Shown piece by piece: positions 1 through 5,181 of a stretch of 5,702 nt of DNA. Position 1 is the stretch's first letter. Each line of letters begins with the position of its first letter. Below the pieces are notes generated by a model. That model was not told where the DNA came from. It made no database searches and saw only the letters and a list, made by a program, of their open reading frames with translations. Where the stretch lies: NCBI GenBank assembly GCA_002343455.1, contig DDSR01000213.1, forward strand, positions 956 to 6,657, given 5' to 3'. The translations under genes were made by a program, and so were the position numbers. Source of the stretch: Deltaproteobacteria bacterium UBA2385. GTDB taxonomy: Bacteria > Myxococcota_A > UBA796 > UBA2385.

Positions 1-1049
1 CCGCCCGCCACACCTTCGGCGAGGCCCGCGTCGACGAGGATCCGCTCGAGGTCCACTACCTGCTGGCGGTGGACGCCGCCTTCGCGGGAAAGCCGGACGA
101 GGCCCGGGCCGCGCTGGCCAGCCTCCCCCCCGACGCCGCCGCCGAGGTCGTGAAGGCCGCCGCCGCCTGGCAGAGCTGGCTGGACGCCGGGGCGGTCTGG
201 CCTCCAGATGCGGCCCTGGCGGGGCTCGCGGGACCCGGGGTCCAGGTGATGGCGGGGCAGAACCCCGACGGCGGGCCTCACCCGCAGTTCCGGCTGACCG
301 AGCGTAGCGCCGAGGCCCGCACGGTCGAGCTCGGGGATCCGACCCAGCTCTACCTGCTCTCTCGCGCCCACGAGGCCGCGGCCAAAGCGGCGGTCCCGGC
401 CGACGCCGCGGTGATCGACCTCTTCCTGGCGCCCTGGAGCCTGCCCGCCGAGGCTGGTCCGGCGACCGAGCTTGCGATCCCCGTCGACGACTCCTGGATC
501 TTCGCCGGGTTTGCCCTCTCCGGCGCCGACCTGGTCTTCCTCGCCGACGCCTCGACCGCGGGCGTTCCTGCCGTGCAGCGGCACCTCGCGTCCAGCCCGC
601 TGGCGGCCGTCGTGGCCCCCGCCATCGTGGACGGCCAGGTCGTGCCGGACAAGATGCTCGACCAGGCGGCCTGGCTGGGCCAGCAGGTCGAAGCCGCGAT
701 GCGCGAGGCCGGCGGGGGCGAGCAGTCCTTCCATCCGCCCTTCGCCCGACTGGCCTCGGTGGCGGCCCTGCGCGCCGCGATGATCGTCGCCGACGCCAAC
801 GACCAGTACCGCGACGCGGGTGTCCTGCGGGTCAACGCGCTGGACCGTTCGGTCGAGGGCGCTGCCGATCCGGTATTCTTGATCTCGGTGGCTGCCTGGG
901 ATGCAGGCAACCGCAACGCGCTGCGAGCTCAGGAGCTCGTCCATCGACTTCATCGTCGCTACCCCGCCCTCCAGGCAGCACGCTACTCTCTCGACTTCCT
1001 GCACATCCGCACCAGCCGGAACGCGGCGCCCGCTGCCCCGGTCCACTGA
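1..1049 (+). CDS. Unrecognised Ala-rich protein with TPR-like helices, 5' partial
   Basis: This reading frame is open from the left edge (first whole codon at position 3) to TGA at 1047-1049, giving 348 visible residues. A GTG at 69 could be proposed as the start, but the 22 codons before it are coding in character: 21 of 22 end in G or C. They also read as the first part of a helix pair (LEVHYLLAVDAAFAGKPDEA) typical of tetratricopeptide repeats, and no ribosome-binding site sits near 69, so the true start lies outside the window. A second TPR-like helix pair lies near the C-terminus (about 880-1010, with AAWDAGNRNALRAQELV and YPALQAARYSLD). The middle is mixed and Ala/Pro-rich with no catalytic motif I recognise. 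There is no cysteine and no membrane segment in the visible part. The gene ends 9 nt before the binding-protein gene, so the two are probably co-transcribed. Function unknown; a TPR-type protein-interaction role is inference. Confidence 0.8.
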   Translation, partial: ARHTFGEARVDEDPLEVHYLLAVDAAFAGKPDEARAALASLPPDAAAEVVKAAAAWQSWLDAGAVWPPDAALAGLAGPGVQVMAGQNPDGGPHPQFRLTERSAEARTVELGDPTQLYLLSRAHEAAAKAAVPADAAVIDLFLAPWSLPAEAGPATELAIPVDDSWIFAGFALSGADLVFLADASTAGVPAVQRHLASSPLAAVVAPAIVDGQVVPDKMLDQAAWLGQQVEAAMREAGGGEQSFHPPFARLASVAALRAAMIVADANDQYRDAGVLRVNALDRSVEGAADPVFLISVAAWDAGNRNALRAQELVHRLHRRYPALQAARYSLDFLHIRTSRNAAPAAPVH

Positions 1050-1053
1050 GGAG
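1048..1053 (+). promoter_or_regulatory. Shine-Dalgarno GAGGAG overlapping the upstream stop codon
   Basis: GAGGAG lies 5 nt before ATG 1059, and its first two bases (GA at 1048-1049) are the last two bases of the upstream TGA. A ribosome terminating on the unknown gene therefore sits on the binding-protein initiation site. This arrangement supports translational coupling and fixes the ATG at 1059 as the start of the binding protein. Confidence 0.8.
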
Positions 1054-1058
1054 ACCCC

Positions 1059-2642
1059 ATGGCCCTTCGAGACGCCCCCATCGCAGCCGCCCTCCGGGCG
1101 GGCCTCGCGCTCGGCGTAGCCGCCCTCGGCACCGGATCGACCCTCGCCTACTTCGAGGAGAGCCTGCCGACCTCGATGAACCCGCTCTACGCCTCGGCCA
1201 TGGTCGACTACCGCTCGCAGGAGCTGGTCTTCGATCGGCTCTGGTTCCACGACGCCATCACCAACGAGCTCAAGAGCCGGATCGTCGAGCGCTACGAGCT
1301 GGTCGATGGCGGCAAGGGCGTCCGGATCACGCTGATCAGCGGGGTGAAGTGGCACGACGGCAAGCCGATGAACGCCAAGGACCTCTGCTTCACCGTCGAC
1401 GCGATGCTCGACAAGAACACGCCCAGCCCGGTGGCCCAGGAGTACCGGCAGTTCATCACCGGCTGCGAGGTGACCAGCGGGCAGGTGGCGACCATCAGCT
1501 TCAACCGCGTCTTCCACAACCCGCGCGAGCGGCTCGGCTTCGCCTTGCTGCCCCGCGAGGCCTTCGAGAGCACGGCGATCTCGCCGGATCTCGAGTTCAG
1601 CGCCAAGCCGATCGGCACCGGCCCGATGAAGGGCTCGCGCGGCCGCCGCGGGGCGATCTTCGACGCCTTCGCCAATGTGCACCACACCCCGCAGGTCGCC
1701 CAGCTCCAGCTGCAGGACGCCGGCGACCCGCTGGTCCAGGTCAAGACGATCATCAACAACGGCGTGCAAGGCATCATCGCCGTGCCGCCGCCCTACCGGC
1801 CGGACCTGTCCAGCAACGACGAGGTCGCGCTCAAGTCCTACGATCTGCGCAGCTGGTGGTTCATCGCCCTGAACACCAACAAGGGCGCCCTGGCCGATCC
1901 GCGGGTCCGCAAGGGCCTGAACCTGGCCATCGACCGCACGGCCCTGCGGGAGTTCACGATCGGCGTGAAGGCGGGCGAGGAGAACAGCCCCTGCGAGTTC
2001 ATCTCGGGGCCTTTCGTGCAGTCCAGCCCCTACTACAACCGGGCGGTCCCGACGGTGGACCGCAGCAACAAGGCCCAGGCCAAGGCCCTCTTCGAGGAGG
2101 CCGGGCTGAAGGACACGGGCGGGCGCTGGCACTACAAGAACGCGCCCATCACGCTGCGCGTCGGCATGCTGGCTCCGCTGAACAACGAGGCGCCCGACCT
2201 GCTGTCCTACATCGGCAACCAGCTCAGCGACGCCGGCTTCGACCGCAACGACCTGAAGATCAGCGCGGACGAGTGGAAGACCAATGTGCTGACCGGCAAG
2301 GCCACCGACTACGACCTGCTGATCGGGAAGTGGTCCTTCGGCCTGTACGAGGACGTCAACCACCTCTTCCACAGCCGCACCGGGAACGCCGGCAAGTTGA
2401 ACCTCTTCAACTACAAGAACGCCGACGTCGACGCGACGCTGCAGGCCTACGATCGGGCCGTCACCGACACGGCCGCGCGGGACGCCTACCACAAGCTGCA
2501 CACCCAGGTCGCCGAGGACCTGCCCTACCTCTTCCTCTGGAAGCTCGACACACGCAGCGCCTGGCGGACCGAGGTGCGCGGCAACATCATCTCGGCCTAC
2601 TACTACTTCACCGAGATCGACTCCTGGAAGTACGGCCGATAG
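1059..2642 (+). CDS. Periplasmic substrate-binding protein of a peptide/nickel-class ABC importer (SBP family 5)
   Basis: This 527-aa protein should bind a solute in the periplasm and hand it to the permease pair encoded downstream. Its length is normal for family 5 binding proteins (DppA, OppA, NikA). Residues about 8-24 form a hydrophobic export signal. There is no lipobox Cys, so it is probably a soluble periplasmic protein. The family core is clear: a first strand and loop (TLAYFEE then MNPLYAS, 28-46), FDRLW (58-62), the hallmark GVKWHDGKPMNAKDL (95-109), IGTGPM (185-190), LNTNKGALADPRVRKGLNLA then IDR (271-293), KAKALFEEAGL-like QAKALFEEAGL (340-350), and a C-terminal lobe ending in YYYFTEIDSWKY. 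Oddities are a basic stretch KGSRGRRG (191-198) where the family usually continues into an NPxYW-type motif, and WSFG (425-428) where OppA and DppA have WxxD. The start is supported by GAGGAG 5 nt upstream. It has more Lys and Asn than its neighbours, which lowers its G+C somewhat. The family is sure; the substrate is unknown. Confidence 0.95.
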   Translation: MALRDAPIAAALRAGLALGVAALGTGSTLAYFEESLPTSMNPLYASAMVDYRSQELVFDRLWFHDAITNELKSRIVERYELVDGGKGVRITLISGVKWHDGKPMNAKDLCFTVDAMLDKNTPSPVAQEYRQFITGCEVTSGQVATISFNRVFHNPRERLGFALLPREAFESTAISPDLEFSAKPIGTGPMKGSRGRRGAIFDAFANVHHTPQVAQLQLQDAGDPLVQVKTIINNGVQGIIAVPPPYRPDLSSNDEVALKSYDLRSWWFIALNTNKGALADPRVRKGLNLAIDRTALREFTIGVKAGEENSPCEFISGPFVQSSPYYNRAVPTVDRSNKAQAKALFEEAGLKDTGGRWHYKNAPITLRVGMLAPLNNEAPDLLSYIGNQLSDAGFDRNDLKISADEWKTNVLTGKATDYDLLIGKWSFGLYEDVNHLFHSRTGNAGKLNLFNYKNADVDATLQAYDRAVTDTAARDAYHKLHTQVAEDLPYLFLWKLDTRSAWRTEVRGNIISAYYYFTEIDSWKYGR

Positions 2643-2646
2643 GACC

Positions 2647-2666
2647 TCCGGCCTCGCGGGGCCGGA
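2647..2666 (+). other. Compact GC-rich intercistronic hairpin after the binding-protein gene
   Basis: TCCGGCC (2647-2653) pairs perfectly with GGCCGGA (2660-2666) around a 6-nt loop, TCGCGG. Six of the seven pairs are G-C. No T-run follows, so it is not a classical intrinsic terminator. Its place between a binding-protein gene and a permease gene fits an mRNA-stabilising or expression-lowering element that lets the binding protein be made in excess, as is known for other ABC importer operons. It shares bases 2647-2651 with the larger hairpin over the ribosome-binding site, so only one of the two can form at a time. Confidence 0.55.
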
Positions 2667-2670
2667 CACC

Positions 2671-2676
2671 GGAGGG
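2671..2676 (+). promoter_or_regulatory. Shine-Dalgarno GGAGGG for the first permease, supporting a GTG start
   Basis: GGAGGG lies 8 nt before GTG 2685, which opens the permease frame. An ATG at 2677-2679 directly abuts this site and is in a different frame that does not encode a permease. The GTG is therefore the better start. It places a short WW-containing N-terminus before the first membrane helix. Confidence 0.75.
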
Positions 2677-2684
2677 ATGAGCGG

Positions 2685-3617
2685 GTGGGTTTTTGGTGGA
2701 TCAGGCCGATGGTGCGGGTCCTGGCGGCGCTGGCACTACCCGTGCTCGTCCCGACCATCATCACGCTGTTGATCTGGTCCCTGCCCGGCGATCCGGCCAG
2801 CCTGATCTGTCCGGCGGAGTCCTGCGGGTCGACCGAGGTGCTGTCGGCCCGCTGGAACCTGGACCAGGGCCCGCAGGGCTTCCTGAGCGCCTGGCTGGGC
2901 GACGCCGTCCAGGGCGACCTGGGTCGCTCCTGGCGCCTGCAGCAGGGGGTGCAGGTCAACGAGCTCATCGGCGACGCGCTGCCGAACACCCTCATCTTGC
3001 TGGCCCTGGCCCTGATCCCGCTGACGATCGGCACGCTGCGGGCGGCGCTGGGGCCCTTGCCCCGGGGCTTCGGGCCGGTGATCCAGGTCCTGGGGCTGGT
3101 CCCGGCCCTGGTGCTGGCCCTGGTGGCGGCGGCGGTGGTCGAGCTGCGCTGGGGCTCGGCCTCCTTCGGGGACGCGGCCTCCTGGGCCCGCCTGATCGCC
3201 GGCGCCCTGGTGCTGGGCCTCGCCGACGGCGCGCTCTCCGGCGCGGTCGGCGGAACTCGGGCCCTCTTCGAGGCCGAGGCACGTCAGCGATACGTCGGGA
3301 TCGCCCTGCTGCGAGGCGAGGGTGTGCTCGGCAACACCCTGCCCAACGTCGCGCCGGCCCTGGCCGGCCAGGTGCGAGGGCGGGTCCTGCACCTGCTCTC
3401 GGGCGCGGTCATCGTCGAGGCCATCCTGCGGATTGACGGGGTCGGGGACCTGCTCTGGGGCGGGACGCTGCTCCAGGACTTCGGCGTGGTCCTCGCCTCG
3501 GCGACCATCTTCGCGCTGATCTCCAGCGCACTCCTGCTGCTCCAGGCCATGGCCGAGGTGCTGATCGCCCTGGTGGTGCGGCGCTCGCCCGATCTGGGCG
3601 AGGGGGCAGGCGCATGA
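2685..3617 (+). CDS. Inner-membrane permease, DppB/NikB type
   Basis: This 310-aa protein is one half of the importer's transmembrane channel; DppB/NikB-type permeases are of similar length. Six hydrophobic segments are visible at about residues 10-31, 99-119, 130-153, 168-189, 232-250 and 267-298. The N-terminal family pattern is well kept: PGDPA (34-38), the DLGRSW block (78-83), and the LPNTLILLAL entry to helix 2 (99-108). The cytoplasmic coupling (EAA) loop is at about 203-221 (RYVGIALLRGEG then NTLPN), followed by GAVIVEAILRIDGVGDLL (240-257), the family's usual VxExxFxxxGxGxLL region. The EAA loop is degenerate: Ala207 and Gly211 remain but the usual ARAKG reads ALLRG. Cys42 and Cys47 (CPAESC) lie just after helix 1 on the predicted periplasmic side, which is unusual. 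It starts at GTG with GGAGGG 8 nt upstream. Its stop overlaps the next start as ATGA. The family assignment is firm; the substrate is unknown. Confidence 0.93.
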   Translation: MGFWWIRPMVRVLAALALPVLVPTIITLLIWSLPGDPASLICPAESCGSTEVLSARWNLDQGPQGFLSAWLGDAVQGDLGRSWRLQQGVQVNELIGDALPNTLILLALALIPLTIGTLRAALGPLPRGFGPVIQVLGLVPALVLALVAAAVVELRWGSASFGDAASWARLIAGALVLGLADGALSGAVGGTRALFEAEARQRYVGIALLRGEGVLGNTLPNVAPALAGQVRGRVLHLLSGAVIVEAILRIDGVGDLLWGGTLLQDFGVVLASATIFALISSALLLLQAMAEVLIALVVRRSPDLGEGAGA

Positions 3618-4444
3618 AGGGTCGGCTGCTGCGCTGGCCCTACGCGGCTGTGGCCCTGCTGGCGATCCTGGCCCTGGGCTGGGCGGCCGCGACCGCTCCG
3701 GTTCACCTGCCGGCGCCCGAGGTCGACTTCGCCTACGCCGGTCCCCTGGAGCTGCCCCCCTTCGGCGCCGATCACCGCGGTCGGCCACTGCTCGACTACG
3801 CCCGACAGGGCGCTTGGGTCGTGGCCCTGCCCGCGATGGTCGCGGGGCTGCTGGTGATGTTCATGGCCGTCGGCGGAGGGCTGCTGGCCTGCCTGGGAGG
3901 AGGCTGGGCCCGCTCCGCCGTGCAGATCGCCAGCGAGGTCGTCGGCTCCCTGCCGCGGATGGTGGTCATCCTGGTCGTCGCCCTGCTGGTCCCGCGCGAC
4001 GACCGCAGCTTGCTGCCGATGGCCATCGCCTGGGCCCTGCTGGCCGCACCGGGGGCGATGGACGAGGCCGCCTCGGTGGCGGAGCGGCTGGGCGGGACAC
4101 GCTTCGTCGAGGCCCTTCGGGCCCATGGCTTCTCGGCCTCACGCATCTTCGGCTGGCACGTCGTCGCCCTCAACCTGCGGCCGGTGGTCGTGAGGCAAGG
4201 CGCCGAGGTGATGATGCAGGTCGTCTTCCTGGAGATCGCCCTCTCCTACCTCTCGGTGGTCGAGGACCAGCCCAGCTTCACCCACCCCGACAGCATGATG
4301 AGCTGGGCCGATCTGCTCTACCAGGGCTACCGCTCCATCGTGCTCGACGTCCCCACCACCCATGTCCTGGCCCTGGGGTTGGCGCTGATCAGCCTGGTGG
4401 CGGTCGTCAGCCTCTCCATCGGCGCCGCTGCGAGGGCCCGATGA
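3614..4444 (+). CDS. Inner-membrane permease, DppC/NikC type
   Basis: This 276-aa protein is the second half of the channel, expected to pair with the DppB-type permease; NikC is about 277 aa. Hydrophobic segments lie at about 9-28, 66-92, 104-127, 132-147, 192-214 and 245-270. The family's periplasmic GTDxxGRD motif appears as GADHRGRP (51-58). The cytoplasmic EAA coupling loop is clear at 164-184 (FVEALRAHGFSASRIFGWHV), with the expected E-A-x4-G spacing. That makes it better preserved than in the partner permease. The C-terminal block FLEIALSYLSV (205-215), then SMMSWADLL (227-235), matches the family's ExSLSFLGLG and SWGxML regions. The start ATG at 3614 overlaps the previous TGA by 4 nt and is preceded by GAGGGGG (3600-3606) with a 7-nt spacer. 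Its own stop overlaps the ATPase start as ATGA. The family is confident. Confidence 0.93.
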   Translation: MKGRLLRWPYAAVALLAILALGWAAATAPVHLPAPEVDFAYAGPLELPPFGADHRGRPLLDYARQGAWVVALPAMVAGLLVMFMAVGGGLLACLGGGWARSAVQIASEVVGSLPRMVVILVVALLVPRDDRSLLPMAIAWALLAAPGAMDEAASVAERLGGTRFVEALRAHGFSASRIFGWHVVALNLRPVVVRQGAEVMMQVVFLEIALSYLSVVEDQPSFTHPDSMMSWADLLYQGYRSIVLDVPTTHVLALGLALISLVAVVSLSIGAAARAR

Positions 4445-5181
4445 GCGAGCCGCTGGTCGTGGTCGAGGGCCTCAGCATCCAGGCGCCCACCCGCCTGCTG
4501 ATTCGCGACGTCGGGCTGATCGTCCGCCCCCGCCGCATCACGGCCCTGGTCGGCCCCAGCGGCGCGGGCAAGTCGCTGACGGCCCGCGCCTCGATGGGGG
4601 TGCTGGACGTGATCCCGGGCCTGGTCGCCGGCAGCTTGCGGTACCCGGCGCTGGGGCCGCAGGACTGGTTCCAGGGCGTAGTGGGGGGAGGGGAGCGGGC
4701 CCAGCGCCGCCTGCTGGAGGCCACCCGCAGCCTGCGCGGGGCCTACGTCAGCTACTCGCCGCAGGCGGCCTCCTCGGCCCTGAACCCCGGCCGCACGATC
4801 GGCTGGCAGCTCGCCATCGCCATCGGGCGTCGGGTCGAGGCCCCGGCCTCGGTCGGCGCCGAGGTGCGATCCCTGCTGGCGGAGGTGGGCCTGCCCGCCC
4901 GCGCCGCGGCTGCGCTGCCCGCCGAGCTCTCCGGAGGCATGGCTCAACGCGCCGCCCTGGCGATCGCCATCGCCCCCAAGCCGCGCCTGGTGATCGCCGA
5001 CGAGCCCGAGACCGGCCTGGACCCGGTGCTTCGCCGCAGCGTGATCGAGCTGATGATCCAGGTCTGCCAGGTCCACCAGGCCGGTCTGCTCTTGATCAGC
5101 CACCACCAGAGCACCGTGGACCGCATCGCCGACGACGTGGTCGTGCTCCCGGCGCCGCCGGCCGGGGAGGTGGCGGCATGA
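4441..5181 (+). CDS. ABC transporter ATPase, short DppD/NikD type
   Basis: This 246-aa cytoplasmic ATPase should power import together with the ATPase encoded next. Visible motifs are Walker A GPSGAGKS (38-45), Q-loop SYSPQ with Gln108 followed by SALNP, signature LSGGM (163-167), Walker B LVIADE with catalytic Glu188, D-loop TGLDP (191-195), and switch His221 in LLISHH. LSGGM is usual for the DppD/NikD branch. The protein stops just after the nucleotide-binding domain, about 80 residues shorter than DppD/OppD, so it lacks their C-terminal Cys-containing oligopeptide-type extension. NikD (about 254 aa) is similarly short. There is no aromatic A-loop residue before Walker A, and an insert-like, Gly/Arg-rich stretch lies at about 72-98. 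The start ATG overlaps the permease stop as ATGA, with a weak GAGGG (4432-4436) only 4 nt upstream, so coupling to the upstream gene probably matters. The frame stays open far upstream of 4441, but that part is out of phase with the permease gene and not coding. Confidence 0.92.
   Translation: MSEPLVVVEGLSIQAPTRLLIRDVGLIVRPRRITALVGPSGAGKSLTARASMGVLDVIPGLVAGSLRYPALGPQDWFQGVVGGGERAQRRLLEATRSLRGAYVSYSPQAASSALNPGRTIGWQLAIAIGRRVEAPASVGAEVRSLLAEVGLPARAAAALPAELSGGMAQRAALAIAIAPKPRLVIADEPETGLDPVLRRSVIELMIQVCQVHQAGLLLISHHQSTVDRIADDVVVLPAPPAGEVAA
5164..5170 (+). promoter_or_regulatory. Strong Shine-Dalgarno GGGGAGG for the second ATPase
   Basis: GGGGAGG lies 7 nt before ATG 5178, inside the last codons of the first ATPase. 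It is the best-placed ribosome-binding site among the three overlapping junctions and fixes the start of the second ATPase. Confidence 0.7.

Larger units (their letters stand above)
2645..2676 (+). promoter_or_regulatory. Hairpin that would sequester the permease ribosome-binding site
   Basis: CCTCCGG (2645-2651) is a perfect reverse complement of CCGGAGG (2669-2675), with a 17-nt loop. The right arm contains most of the GGAGGG Shine-Dalgarno of the first permease gene. If this stem forms in the mRNA, initiation at GTG 2685 would be masked. The left arm starts 3 nt after the binding-protein stop codon, so a terminating ribosome would cover it and open the site. The repeat is read directly; the regulatory role is inferred. 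Confidence 0.5.

Noticed and set aside
69..71. GTG as the true start of the unknown upstream gene
   Set aside because: The frame is open and coding-like to the left edge, a TPR-like helix spans this codon, and no Shine-Dalgarno is suitably placed.
924..939. Near-perfect inverted repeat CGAGCTC-AG-GAGCTCG
   Set aside because: It lies inside the coding sequence of the unknown gene, encodes an ordinary helical stretch (RAQEL), and comes from two copies of a 6-base palindrome. There is no sign of an operator role.
2647..2666. Reading the compact hairpin as an intrinsic terminator
   Set aside because: No T-run follows it, and the downstream permease has its own ribosome-binding site and clearly belongs to the same transporter.
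1349..2680. 443-codon plus-strand frame inside the binding-protein gene
   Set aside because: It is an Arg/Pro/Ala-rich shadow in another frame. The binding protein's family motifs run through the same region in the true frame.
2677..2680. ATG just before the first permease
   Set aside because: It directly abuts the Shine-Dalgarno and is in a different frame from the permease. GTG 2685 has correct spacing and frame.
2736..3788. Long minus-strand open frame opposite the first permease
   Set aside because: It is a low-complexity Gly/Gln/Arg/Pro-rich translation mirroring strongly conserved permease motifs on the plus strand. GC-rich DNA routinely leaves such antisense frames open.
3284..4126. 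Minus-strand open frame across the permease-permease junction
   Set aside because: It spans the complement of two well-supported genes and its translation has no recognisable domain.
3814..4440. Upstream in-frame extension of the first ATPase
   Set aside because: This part overlaps the second permease out of phase and translates to Arg/Gly-rich sequence without motifs. The ATGA start at 4441 gives a normal ATPase N-terminus.
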